Part shown: one piece after another, positions 15,716 through 24,531 of the stretch | How positions within the stretch are numbered: position 1 is the stretch's first letter | Layout: each line of letters opens with the position of its first letter | From: Pseudorhodoferax sp032153935 | Lineage (GTDB): Bacteria; Pseudomonadota; Gammaproteobacteria; Burkholderiales; Burkholderiaceae_C | Direction of reading: 5' to 3' | Length of the DNA: 64,000 nt | Assembly: GCF_964253035.1 (NCBI RefSeq) | Contig: NZ_CAXUQL020000001.1 | Coordinates: 5,704,001-5,768,000 of the forward strand | Notes under the pieces: model-generated | Told to the model about the DNA's origin: nothing | Database searches by the model: none | The model's input: only the letters and a program-made list of their open reading frames with translations | Made by a program: the position numbers and the translations under genes

Positions 15716-17098
15716 GCGGCCCACCATGTTCGCGGCCACCACCCACTGGTCGAACTGCTCGCCCGTGACGTGGCCCGAGGCGATGGCGGCATCGCGCAGG
15801 CTCAGGCCTTCCTTGTGGCCCTTCTTGGCGATGGCGGCCGCCTTGTCGTAGCCGATGTGCGGGTTCAGCGCGGTGACCAGCATCAGCGACTGCTCGACCA
15901 GGTGGGCGATGCGGTCCAGGTTGGGCTCGATGCCGACCGCGCAGTTGTTGTTGAAGCTGACCATGCCGTCGGCCAAGAGGCGCACGCTCTGCAGGAAGTT
16001 GTGGGCCACCACCGGGCGGAACACGTTGAGCTCGAAGTTGCCCGAGGCACCGCCGATGTTGATGGCCACGTCGTTGCCGAACACCTGGGCCGCGAGCATG
16101 GTCACGGCCTCGCTCTGCGTGGGGTTGACCTTGCCCGGCATGATGGACGAGCCGGGCTCGTTCTCGGGGATGCTGATCTCGCCGATGCCGCTGCGCGGGC
16201 CGCTGGCCAGCCAGCGCACGTCGTTGGCGATCTTGGTCAGGCTGGCGGCCAGGGTCTTGAGCGCGCCGTGGGCGTGCACCAGTGCGTCCTGCGAGGCCAG
16301 CGATTCGAACTTGTTGGGCGCGGTGACGAACGGCAGGCCGGTGATGCCGGCCAGCTCGCTGGCCACGCCTTCGGCATAGCCCTTGGGCGCGTTCAGGCCC
16401 GTGCCCACGGCCGTGCCGCCGAGCGCCAGTTCATACAGGTGCGGCAGCGCGGCCTGCACGTGCTTCCTGCCGTGCTCCAGCTGCGCGACCCAGCCCGAGA
16501 TCTCCTGGCCCAGCGTGAGCGGCGTGGCGTCCTGCAGGTGCGTGCGGCCGATCTTGACGATGTGGTCGAAGGCCTTGGCCTTGGCATCCAGCGTGGCCTT
16601 GAGCAGGTCGATGGCCGGCAGCAGCTTGTGGGTCAGCGCGTCGACGGCGGCCACGTGCGAGGCCGTGGGAAACACGTCGTTGGACGACTGGCTCTTGTTC
16701 ACGTCGTCGTTGGGATGCACCAGCCGGCCCTCGCCGCGCTCGCCGCCCAGCAGTTCGCTGGCGCGGTTGGCGATCACCTCGTTGAGGTTCATGTTGGTCT
16801 GCGTGCCCGAGCCGGTCTGCCAGACCACCAGCGGGAACTCGTCCGGGTGCCTGCCCTCGATGACTTCCTGCGCGGCGGCGACGATGGCGTCCTTCTTCTT
16901 GGCGTCGAGCAGGCCCAGCGCATGGTTCACCGTGGCCGAGGCCCGCTTGACCTGGGCCAGCGCACGGATGATCTCGCGCGGCTGGCGCTCGCCCGAGATG
17001 TCGAAGTTCTGCAGCGAGCGCTGGGTCTGCGCGCCCCAGAGCTTGTCGGATGGCACCTCGATGGGGCCAAAGGTGTCGCGTTCGGTACGGGTGGTCAT
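15713..17098 (-). CDS. fumC: Class II fumarate hydratase
   Basis: Iron-independent fumarase of 461 residues; reversible hydration of fumarate to L-malate in the citric acid cycle. The superfamily signature GSSIMPGKVNPTQSE is present, and active-site blocks SGTQTNMNLNEV, HPNDDVNKSQSSND and GRTHLQDATPLTLGQE are intact. The start at 17098 (MTTRTERDTFG) is chosen over the longer in-frame extension because the fold begins there. A class I Fe-S fumarase lies 3.3 kb away, so the genome encodes both types. Convergent with the MarR gene. Confidence 0.95.
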   Translation of the reverse strand: MTTRTERDTFGPIEVPSDKLWGAQTQRSLQNFDISGERQPREIIRALAQVKRASATVNHALGLLDAKKKDAIVAAAQEVIEGRHPDEFPLVVWQTGSGTQTNMNLNEVIANRASELLGGERGEGRLVHPNDDVNKSQSSNDVFPTASHVAAVDALTHKLLPAIDLLKATLDAKAKAFDHIVKIGRTHLQDATPLTLGQEISGWVAQLEHGRKHVQAALPHLYELALGGTAVGTGLNAPKGYAEGVASELAGITGLPFVTAPNKFESLASQDALVHAHGALKTLAASLTKIANDVRWLASGPRSGIGEISIPENEPGSSIMPGKVNPTQSEAVTMLAAQVFGNDVAINIGGASGNFELNVFRPVVAHNFLQSVRLLADGMVSFNNNCAVGIEPNLDRIAHLVEQSLMLVTALNPHIGYDKAAAIAKKGHKEGLSLRDAAIASGHVTGEQFDQWVVAANMVGR

Positions 17099-17223
17099 GG
17101 TGGTGGTCTCAACAAACAAGAGCAATTCTCATCTTAGCGGACGCACCACAGCCAGGGTGTGCACACGGTTTCTCCCCGATTCGCCGGCACAGTGCCGTCC
17201 ACCCCTTCACCACGGAGAACCCG

Positions 17224-18069
17224 ATGCCCGAAACACGACCGCTGCCCGCGCTGCCGCGCGCCTTCAGCCGCCGCCACACCCTGGAAACCCTGGGCGCACT
17301 GGGTGCGCTCGGCAGCCTGGCCCTGCTGGGCTGCGGCGGCGGCGAGGACGACGCGACGGGCACGACGACGGGCAGCAGCACCTCGGGCAGCAGCGGATCC
17401 GGCACGGCCACCGAGACCGGCGCCAGCTGCTCCGTCGTGCCCGAGGAAACCGCCGGCCCCTACCCTGCCGACGGCAGCACGGCCAGCAGCCGCACCTACA
17501 ACGTGCTGGCGCTGGCGGGCATCGTGCGCTCGGACATCCGCACCAGCATCGGCGCCACGGCCCAGGCCCTGGGTGTGCCGCTGGCGGTGGAGATCACCCT
17601 GACCAGCACCACGCAGGACTGCGCGGCGCTGGAGGGCTATGCGATCTACCTGTGGCACTGCACAGCCGACGGCAACTACTCCGTCTACACCACGCAGAGC
17701 GTCAACGACAACCAGCTGCGCGGCGTGCAGGCCACCGACGCCAACGGCAAAGTGAGTTTCACCACCATCGTGCCGGGCTGCTACTCGGGCCGCGTGCCAC
17801 ACATGCACCTGGAGGTCTACCGCAGCCTGGCCACGGCCACCGCGGCGGCCAACAAGCTGCGCACCACGCAACTGGCCTTCCCGCCCGAGACCATGGCCAC
17901 CATCTACAACAGCAGCGGCCTGTACAGCGCGAGCATCCGCAACTTCAACAGCATCAGCCTGGCCAGCGACAACATCTTCAGCGACGGCTACGACCTGGAG
18001 ATGACCACCATGAGCGGCAACGCCACCGACGGCTACACCGCCGCCATCACGATCTCCATCGCGACGTGA
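17224..18069 (+). CDS. Intradiol ring-cleavage dioxygenase-like lipoprotein
   Basis: Secreted protein of 281 residues resembling intradiol (catechol/protocatechuate) dioxygenases. The N-terminus has an RR pair (FSRRHTLETLGALG) and a lipobox LALLGC, so it may be exported, possibly by Tat, and lipidated. A low-complexity Gly/Ser/Thr linker (residues about 42-65) precedes the catalytic barrel. Candidate iron ligands are the tyrosine in TAGPYPAD, the tyrosine in CYSGR and two histidines in VPHMHLEVY. Extracytoplasmic members exist in soil bacteria, but their substrates are poorly known. RBS CGGAGA precedes the ATG. It is followed by a two-component system. Confidence 0.8.
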   Translation: MPETRPLPALPRAFSRRHTLETLGALGALGSLALLGCGGGEDDATGTTTGSSTSGSSGSGTATETGASCSVVPEETAGPYPADGSTASSRTYNVLALAGIVRSDIRTSIGATAQALGVPLAVEITLTSTTQDCAALEGYAIYLWHCTADGNYSVYTTQSVNDNQLRGVQATDANGKVSFTTIVPGCYSGRVPHMHLEVYRSLATATAAANKLRTTQLAFPPETMATIYNSSGLYSASIRNFNSISLASDNIFSDGYDLEMTTMSGNATDGYTAAITISIAT

Positions 18070-18136
18070 CGGCAAGGCCGCGGTCCGCCTGGCCGCCGGC
18101 TGCCGCACAATGCCCGGCCCGCCGACCCCATCCTCC

Positions 18137-19630
18137 ATGCCCCGCCTGACGCTGCAAGCCAAGGTCTTCGCCGCCTTCACTGCGATGCTGGCCGTGCTGC
18201 TGCTGGCCTTCGCAGCGTTCTCGCGCATCGGCCTGCAGCAGGGGCTCGGCCCCTACGCCGCCGAGATCGAGCTGGCACGCATGGACGGCCTGGTGCAGCG
18301 GCTTGCCCAGCACCACCGCCAGAACGGCGGCTGGGCCCGGCTGCAGGCCCAGCCGGCGCTGTGGCAGGAGCTGCGCCGGCCCGAGTTCGGCGGCATGCCA
18401 CGCCGCGGCGAACCGCCGCCGCCCTCCGAGGAAGGCAGGCCTGGCTTCGGCGACGAGCGCCCACCCATGGGCCGGCCACCGCGCGGTCACCCGGACGAGC
18501 CACCGCCCGGCAGCCCGGATCGCCGCCTGGGCCTGCGCGACGCCCAGGGCCGCTCCGTGGCCGGCATCGACACCCGCATGCCGGACGCCGCCACGCGCCC
18601 CGTGCTGCTGGACGGTGCCGTGGTCGGCACGCTGGTTTTGGAGCCGGCCCGCGTGCAGGACAGCGCCGCAGACCGCGCGCTGCTGCGCCGCCACCTGGGC
18701 TTCGTGGCCGCCACGGGCCTGGCCGGGCTGGCGCTCGCAGCGCTGCTGTCGTGGTGGCTCACGCGGCGCTGGCTGGCACCTGTGCATGCGCTGGCCGAGG
18801 GTGCGCGTGCCGTGGCCCAGGGCCAGCTGTCGGCGCGTGTGCCGGTGGCCGGCGAGGCCGAACTGGCGCGCCTGGCCACCACCTTCAACGACATGGTGCA
18901 GCGCCTGGAGCAGGCCGACGGCTCGCGCCGCGACTGGCTGGCCGACGTGGCGCACGAGCTGCGCACGCCGCTGGCCGCCATGCGCGCGGAGATCGAGGCC
19001 TTGCAGGACGGCATCCGCCACTTCGACGACAAGGCCGCGCTGCGCCTGCACCGCCAGGTCATGCGGCTGATCCAGCTGGTGGACGACCTGCGCACCAGCC
19101 TGGAGACGCCACGCACGGGACTGCGCCTGGGCCATGTGCCCGTGCACCCGCTGGCGCTGCTGGCCGAGGCGCTGGCGGGCATGCAGGAGCGCTTCGCCCA
19201 GGCCGGCATCGCGGTGGAGGCAGCGGCGCTGCTGGCCGCCGCGCGCACAGAGGCGCAGCCCACCATCTCGGCGGACCCGCGCCAGCTGCACCAGGTGTTC
19301 CTGAATCTGCTGGAGAACAGCCTGCGCTACACCGACGCGGGGGGCCAGCTGCGCCTGCGGCATGCGGTGGTGAGCGACGCCGGCCGCCGTTGGCTGGCGC
19401 TGCGCTTCGACGACAGCCCGCCCGGTGTGGCGCCGGCCGAGCGCAAGCGCCTGTTCGAACGCCTGTACCGCGGCGAGGCTTCGCGCAACCGCGCCCATGG
19501 CGGCTCCGGGCTGGGCCTGGCGATCTGCCGCAACCTCGTGCTGGCCCATGGTGGCCACATCGAAGCCGAAGATTCGCAGCTCGGCGGCCTGTGCATCGTG
19601 CTGCGCCTGCCCCTGCTGGAAAACCTGTGA
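18137..19630 (+). CDS. Membrane sensor histidine kinase (BaeS-like)
   Basis: Sensor kinase of about 497 residues. A first membrane helix lies near residues 12-30 (AMLAVLLLAFAAF). A periplasmic sensor follows with a striking Pro/Gly/Arg-rich stretch (about residues 90-130, EPPPPSEEGRPGFG and PPRGHPDEPPPGS). Then come a second helix (about 195-215), a HAMP region, the phosphoacceptor WLADVAHELRTPLAA and ATPase boxes N (NLLENSLRY) and G (GGSGLGLAICR). The ATG at 18137 is preferred over one 27 bp upstream. It overlaps its response regulator by 4 bp (GTGA). The signal is unknown; the Pro-rich linker could reflect metal or envelope sensing. Confidence 0.85.
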   Translation: MPRLTLQAKVFAAFTAMLAVLLLAFAAFSRIGLQQGLGPYAAEIELARMDGLVQRLAQHHRQNGGWARLQAQPALWQELRRPEFGGMPRRGEPPPPSEEGRPGFGDERPPMGRPPRGHPDEPPPGSPDRRLGLRDAQGRSVAGIDTRMPDAATRPVLLDGAVVGTLVLEPARVQDSAADRALLRRHLGFVAATGLAGLALAALLSWWLTRRWLAPVHALAEGARAVAQGQLSARVPVAGEAELARLATTFNDMVQRLEQADGSRRDWLADVAHELRTPLAAMRAEIEALQDGIRHFDDKAALRLHRQVMRLIQLVDDLRTSLETPRTGLRLGHVPVHPLALLAEALAGMQERFAQAGIAVEAAALLAAARTEAQPTISADPRQLHQVFLNLLENSLRYTDAGGQLRLRHAVVSDAGRRWLALRFDDSPPGVAPAERKRLFERLYRGEASRNRAHGGSGLGLAICRNLVLAHGGHIEAEDSQLGGLCIVLRLPLLENL

Positions 19631-20307
19631 CCCGCGTTCTCGTCGTCGAAGACGAACCCGACATCGCCTCGGTGCTGCTGGACTACCTGCGCCATGCCGG
19701 CTTCGAGGCCGAACACATCGCCGACGGCCGCGCGGCACTCGCGCGGCTGCTGGCCGACCCGCCCGACCTCACGCTGCTGGACATCATGCTGCCCGGCCTG
19801 GACGGGCTGTCCATCCTGCGCCAGCTGCAGCCCGGCACCACCCATCCCGTGATCCTGCTCACTGCGCGCGTGGAAGAACTCGACCGCCTGCTGGGCCTGG
19901 AACTCGGCGCCGACGACTACATCTGCAAACCCTTCTCGCCGCGCGAGGTGGTGGCACGCGTGAAGACGGTGCTGCGGCGCGCGCGCCCGGCCACCGCCGC
20001 ACCGGCAGCCGCTCTGCTGCTGAACCCGCAGGACTGGTCGGCCCGCCTGCTGGACCAGACCCTGACGCTGACCAAGCGTGAATTCCGCCTGCTGCAGGCT
20101 TTGGCGCGCCAGCCGGGCCGGCTGTTCTCGCGCGCGCAGCTGCTGGACCTGGCCTACGAGGACACGCAGGACGTCAACGAGCGCGCGGTGGACAGCCACA
20201 TCAAGAACCTGCGCCGCAAGCTGGCCGCGGCCGGCCCGGGGCGCGAGTGGATCCGCTCGGTCTACGGCGTGGGATTCGCTTTCGACCCTGCGCCCGAACC
20301 GGGCTGA
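19627..20307 (+). CDS. OmpR-family response regulator (BaeR-like)
   Basis: Two-component response regulator of 226 residues. The receiver domain (1-118) has acidic residues VVEDEPD, phospho-acceptor aspartate in LTLLDIMLPGLDG, and the conserved lysine in YICKPFSPRE. The C-terminal winged helix (about 130-222) is of the OmpR type, with LTKREFRLLQAL and VDSHIKNLRRKL. It starts with GTG overlapping the kinase stop, so both are translated together. The downstream target genes cannot be told from the sequence. Confidence 0.9.
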   Translation: MTRVLVVEDEPDIASVLLDYLRHAGFEAEHIADGRAALARLLADPPDLTLLDIMLPGLDGLSILRQLQPGTTHPVILLTARVEELDRLLGLELGADDYICKPFSPREVVARVKTVLRRARPATAAPAAALLLNPQDWSARLLDQTLTLTKREFRLLQALARQPGRLFSRAQLLDLAYEDTQDVNERAVDSHIKNLRRKLAAAGPGREWIRSVYGVGFAFDPAPEPG

Positions 20308-20356
20308 CGCCGTTGGGGATAATTCGGCCCGCCTCCTACAACGATCCCCCCACGAC

Positions 20357-21910
20357 ATGACCACGACCATCAAGCAGGCGGACCTGATCGAATCGATCGC
20401 CGCCGCGCTGCAGTACATCAGCTACTACCACCCGACCGACTACATCGCCCACCTGGCGCGTGCCTACGCGCGCGAGCAGAGCCCCGCGGCCAAGGACGCC
20501 ATCGCGCAGATCCTGACCAACAGCAAGATGAGCGCCACCGGCCAGCGCCCGATCTGCCAGGACACCGGCATCGTCAACGTGTTCCTCAAGGTGGGCATGG
20601 ACGTGCGCTGGGAAGGCTTCACGGGCAGCCTGGACGACGCCATCAACGAAGGCGTGCGGCGCGGCTACAACCACCCCGACAACACGCTGCGCGCCTCGGT
20701 CGTGGCCGACCCGCACTTCGACCGCAAGAACACCAAGGACAACACGCCGGCCGTGATCTTCACGGAGATCGTGCCCGGCAACACCGTGGACGTGACGGTG
20801 GCGGCCAAGGGCGGCGGCAGCGAGAACAAGAGCAAGATGGCCATGCTGAACCCGGGCGACTCCATCGTCGACTGGGTGCTCAAGACCGTGCCGACCATGG
20901 GCGCGGGCTGGTGCCCGCCGGGCATGCTGGGCATCGGCATCGGCGGCACGGCCGAGAAGTCGGTGCTGATGGCCAAGGAGTCGCTGATGGACGACCTGGA
21001 CATGTACGAGCTGCAGGCCAAGAAGGCCTCGGGAGCCGAGCTCAGCAAGGTCGAGGCGCTGCGCATCGAGCTGTACGAGAAGGTCAACGCGCTGGGCATC
21101 GGCGCGCAGGGCCTGGGCGGCCTGACCACCGTGCTGGACGTCAAGATCAAGATGTACCCCACGCATGCGGCCAGCAAGCCGGTGGCCATGATTCCGAACT
21201 GCGCGGCCACGCGACATGCGCACTTCGTGATGGACGGCTCGGGCGCGGTGTACCTCGATCCGCCCTCGCTGGACCTGTGGCCCGACGTGGCCTGGGCGCC
21301 CGACTACAACAAGAGCAAGAAGGTCGACCTCAACACGCTGACCAAGGAAGAAGTCGCCAGCTGGAAGCCCGGCGACACGCTGCTCTTGAACGGCAAGATG
21401 CTGACCGGCCGCGATGCGGCCCACAAGCGCATCAAGGACATGCTGGCCAAGGGCGAGAAGCTGCCGGTGGACTTCACCAACCGCGTCATCTACTACGTCG
21501 GCCCGGTCGACCCGGTGCGCGACGAGGCCGTGGGCCCGGCCGGCCCGACCACCGCCACGCGCATGGACGGCTTCACCGAGATGATGCTGGCCGAAACCGG
21601 CCTGATCTCCATGATCGGCAAGTCCGAGCGCGGCCCGGTCGCCATCGAGGCCATCAAGAAGCACCAGAGCGCCTACCTGATGGCCGTGGGCGGCGCCGCC
21701 TACCTGGTCAGCAAGGCCATCAAGACCGCCAAGGTGGTGGGCTTCGCCGACCTGGGCATGGAGGCCATCTACGAGTTCGACGTGGTCGACATGCCCGTCA
21801 CCGTGGCCGTGGACGCCGGCGGCACCAGCGCGCACATCACGGGCCCGGCCGAGTGGTCCAAGCGCATCGCCAGCGGCGAGTTCAAGGGCATCGAACTGGC
21901 CAGCGCCTGA
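20357..21910 (+). CDS. Class I (Fe-S) fumarate hydratase
   Basis: Oxygen-sensitive [4Fe-4S] fumarase of 517 residues, a single-chain protein with fused alpha and beta domains. The cluster cysteines are in RPICQDTG, GAGWCPPG and IPNCAATRH. The beta-domain block YYVGPVDPVRDEAVGPAGPTTATRMDGFTE is shared with L-tartrate dehydratase subunits, and the ending VDAGGTSAHITGPAEW is typical. The start codon overlaps no other gene. The glutamate racemase ATG overlaps its stop by one base. With fumC in the same window it may provide an iron-replete/iron-starved pair. Confidence 0.92.
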   Translation: MTTTIKQADLIESIAAALQYISYYHPTDYIAHLARAYAREQSPAAKDAIAQILTNSKMSATGQRPICQDTGIVNVFLKVGMDVRWEGFTGSLDDAINEGVRRGYNHPDNTLRASVVADPHFDRKNTKDNTPAVIFTEIVPGNTVDVTVAAKGGGSENKSKMAMLNPGDSIVDWVLKTVPTMGAGWCPPGMLGIGIGGTAEKSVLMAKESLMDDLDMYELQAKKASGAELSKVEALRIELYEKVNALGIGAQGLGGLTTVLDVKIKMYPTHAASKPVAMIPNCAATRHAHFVMDGSGAVYLDPPSLDLWPDVAWAPDYNKSKKVDLNTLTKEEVASWKPGDTLLLNGKMLTGRDAAHKRIKDMLAKGEKLPVDFTNRVIYYVGPVDPVRDEAVGPAGPTTATRMDGFTEMMLAETGLISMIGKSERGPVAIEAIKKHQSAYLMAVGGAAYLVSKAIKTAKVVGFADLGMEAIYEFDVVDMPVTVAVDAGGTSAHITGPAEWSKRIASGEFKGIELASA

Positions 21911-22752
21911 TGCTGCAGGCCATGCCGGCGGGCGACCCCAGACCCATCGGCGTGTTCGACAGCGGCACCGGCGGCCTGTCGGTGCTGCGCGCACTGCATG
22001 CGGCGTTGCCGCACGAGGACTTCATCTACGCCGACGACAGCGGCTTCGCGCCGTACGGCGAGCGCGATGCCGGCTTCGTGCAGCAGCGCACGCAGGCCAT
22101 CACGGCGGCGCTGCAGGCGCGCGGCGTCAAGGCGCTCGTGATAGCCTGCAACACGGCCACCGCCGCCGCGGCCGAGGCCGTGCGCGCCGAATGGCCTGCC
22201 CTGCCCATCATCGGTGTGGAGCCGGCCTTGAAGCCCGCCGTGGCGGCCAGCCACACGCGCCGCATCGGCGTGATCGCCACGCGCGGCACCTTGGCCAGTG
22301 CGCGCTTCGCGGCGCTGCAGGCGGCCGTGGCCGGCGACGTGGACTGCGTGGTCCAGCCCTGCGACGGCCTGGCCGCCGCCATCGACGCCTCGGTGCACCG
22401 TGACGACGGACCCGATGCGGTGCAGCCGCTGGCCGCGCACTACCTCGCGCAGATGGGGCCCTTCGGCACCGGCCCCGGCGAGATCGACACGCTGGTGCTG
22501 GGCTGCACCCACTACGTGCTGATCGCCCCGCTGCTGCAGTCGCTGCTCGGTCCCTGGGTGCGGCTGGTGGCCACCGGCGAGGCCGTGGCCCGGCAGACCA
22601 TGCGCCGGCTCGGCCCCGGGGGGCTGGCGCGGCGCACACGGCTCGGCGAGCTGAGCCTGCTCAGCAGCGGCCCGACCACGCAACTCGACCGCGCCGCCCG
22701 GCATTGGCTGGCACGCCTGCACGTGCCGGCCGCCTGTGGGACCATGGCATGA
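21910..22752 (+). CDS. murI: Glutamate racemase
   Basis: Cofactor-independent racemase of 280 residues supplying D-glutamate for peptidoglycan. The two catalytic cysteines are visible: C80 in VIACNTATAAAAE and C199 in VLGCTHYVLI. The N-terminal IGVFDSGTGGLSVLRAL holds the substrate-binding Asp-Ser. The start at 21910 overlaps the fumarase stop (TGATG); an ATG 12 bp on is an alternative. Co-translation with fumarase is unusual functionally but common in Burkholderiales gene order. Confidence 0.93.
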   Translation: MLQAMPAGDPRPIGVFDSGTGGLSVLRALHAALPHEDFIYADDSGFAPYGERDAGFVQQRTQAITAALQARGVKALVIACNTATAAAAEAVRAEWPALPIIGVEPALKPAVAASHTRRIGVIATRGTLASARFAALQAAVAGDVDCVVQPCDGLAAAIDASVHRDDGPDAVQPLAAHYLAQMGPFGTGPGEIDTLVLGCTHYVLIAPLLQSLLGPWVRLVATGEAVARQTMRRLGPGGLARRTRLGELSLLSSGPTTQLDRAARHWLARLHVPAACGTMA

Positions 22753-22777
22753 CCGACTTGCGCCCTGGAGCCCTGCC

Positions 22778-23686
22778 ATGTCCGAACACCCCCAACCACT
22801 GGCCGACTGCATCGCCGTCGTGACCGGCGCCAGCCGTGGCGCGGGCCGCGGCATCGCCCTGGAACTCGGCGCCGCGGGCGCCACCGTGGTCGTGACCGGC
22901 CGCAGCACACGCGAGCGGCCTGCCGCGGGCTACGACGGGATCCTCGCGCTGTCGGGCCAGAGCCTGCTGCCCGGCGACATCGACAGCACGGCCGAAGCCG
23001 TCACCGCCGCTGGAGGCCGCGGCATCGCCATCGCCTGCGACCATGGCGACGAAGCCCAGGTCGAGGCCTTGTTCGAGCGCGTGCTGCGTGAACACGGCCG
23101 CATCGACCTCCTGGTCAACAACGCCTGGGGCGGGCACCAGAGCTTCGACGGCGTGTTCGACGCGCCGTTCTGGCAGCACCCGCTCGCGCACTGGGACAGC
23201 ATGCTGCAGCACGGTGTGCGGCACCACCTGCTGGCCAGCCGCCAGGCGGCACCGGCCATGGTGGCGCAGGGCCGCGGGCTGATCGTCACCACCACCTTCC
23301 ACGACCGCGGCCACTACCTGCGCGGCAACCTGTACTACGACCTGGCCAAGGCCGCCATGACGCGCCTGGCCTTCGGCATGGCCGAGGAGCTGCGGCCGCA
23401 CGGCGTGGCGTCGCTCGCGCTGTCGCCAGGCTGGATGCGCACCGAGTTCGTGCTGCAGGGCCACCGCACGGACGAAGACCATTGGCACGAACGCCCGGAA
23501 CTTGCGCGGACCGAATCGCCGCGCTACCTGGGCCGGGCCGTGGCCGCGCTGGCGGCCGACCCGCAGGTGCTGGACTGGAGCGGCCAGGTGCTGCTGGTGG
23601 CCGAGCTCGCGCAGCGCTACGGCTTCACCGATGTCGATGGGCGCCAGCCACCGGCCTTCGCGCTCGACGCGCCGGCGGGCCGCTGA
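22778..23686 (+). CDS. Short-chain dehydrogenase/reductase
   Basis: SDR-fold oxidoreductase of 302 residues. Cofactor motif VTGASRGAGRGIA lies near residue 15 and VNNAWGG at about 112; the catalytic YYDLAK contains the Tyr-x3-Lys pair. Longer than classical SDRs because of a loop rich in histidine and tryptophan (FDAPFWQHPLAHWDSM) and a C-terminal tail. RBS GGAG precedes the ATG by 8 nt. No partner gene indicates a substrate; it lies 25 bp after murI and converges with a GST gene only 3 bp away. Confidence 0.8.
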   Translation: MSEHPQPLADCIAVVTGASRGAGRGIALELGAAGATVVVTGRSTRERPAAGYDGILALSGQSLLPGDIDSTAEAVTAAGGRGIAIACDHGDEAQVEALFERVLREHGRIDLLVNNAWGGHQSFDGVFDAPFWQHPLAHWDSMLQHGVRHHLLASRQAAPAMVAQGRGLIVTTTFHDRGHYLRGNLYYDLAKAAMTRLAFGMAEELRPHGVASLALSPGWMRTEFVLQGHRTDEDHWHERPELARTESPRYLGRAVAALAADPQVLDWSGQVLLVAELAQRYGFTDVDGRQPPAFALDAPAGR

Positions 23687-23689
23687 GCT

Positions 23690-24358
23690 TCAGAGGGTGG
23701 CAGGCGCCACGGCCACGCCCTGCGCCTGCGCGGCGTGCTCCTGGGCCGCCAGCGCCCGCAGGTGGCCGGGCCGCTGGCGCAGCCGCTCCCAGTAGGCCTG
23801 CACGCTGGCCGGGTACTGGCCCGACAGCCCGACGAGTTCGCCCAGCATCAGCGCGTAGCCGACCGAGACGTCGGCCGCCGTGAAGCGGTCGGCCGCCAGG
23901 AAGGACTGGTGCTCCAGCCGCGCCGCGATCGCGCGCAGCCGCGCCAGGAACCAGCGGCCGTAGTCCTCGGCCACCTGGGGCTGGCGCCGCTCGGGCGGCT
24001 CGAAGCGGCCGTAGCGCAGCACCAGCGTCTGCGGGAAGGTCAGCGTGGCCTCGCCGTGGTGCAACCAGTTCAGGTAGTGGGCGTGGTCGCGCTCGCCGCG
24101 GCCCACCCACAGGCCCAGGCGGTTGTCCGGATCCTGCGTCTCCGCGAGGTACTGGCACATGGCGGCCGACTCGGTCATGGTCTGGTCGCCATCCTCAAGG
24201 AAGGGCACGGTGCCCAGCACGTTGGTGTCCAGGTAGCTGCGCTGCAGCGCGCGCGGCGGGAACGGCAGCATCTTGAGCGCGTAGGGCACCTGCAGTTCTT
24301 CCAGCGTCCACAGCGGACGGAACGAGCGTGCGCTCACACAGTGGTAGAGGGTGGGCAT
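23690..24358 (-). CDS. Glutathione S-transferase
   Basis: Cytosolic glutathione transferase-like protein of 222 residues. The N-terminal thioredoxin-like domain (1-80) includes a Ser-rich start (YHCVSARSFRPLW) for the thiol, the cis-proline TVPFL and the glutathione-contacting MTESAAMCQYL. A helical C-terminal domain includes FTAADVSVGYAL, the usual N-capping box. It resembles the GstA/maleylacetoacetate-isomerase-like group. Divergent from phhA with 173 bp between them, in which I see no clear operator. Confidence 0.88.
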   Translation of the reverse strand: MPTLYHCVSARSFRPLWTLEELQVPYALKMLPFPPRALQRSYLDTNVLGTVPFLEDGDQTMTESAAMCQYLAETQDPDNRLGLWVGRGERDHAHYLNWLHHGEATLTFPQTLVLRYGRFEPPERRQPQVAEDYGRWFLARLRAIAARLEHQSFLAADRFTAADVSVGYALMLGELVGLSGQYPASVQAYWERLRQRPGHLRALAAQEHAAQAQGVAVAPATL

Positions 24359-24531
24359 GGCGTCGAAGGATAGCGTGGGCGTCGCAGGATTCTTGCGTCA
24401 TTGCGCTGCGCGCGCTGTCGCGCGCAGGATATCGGCGTTGTGCGCGCGACCGGGTCGCCGTCCTCTTGCGCAGTGGCGCGTGGCGCAGTGCAATGGCCTG
24501 GACAAGCGGCATCGGCCGACCGGGAGAGCAC

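Noticed and set aside
20317..20323. GGATAAT before the class I fumarase as a -10 box
   Set aside because: No -35 match at an acceptable distance; kept only as a remark.
24400..24445. GCGCGC-TGTC-GCGCGC repeat before phhA
   Set aside because: Simple GC-rich repeat likely to arise by composition; no link to a regulator.
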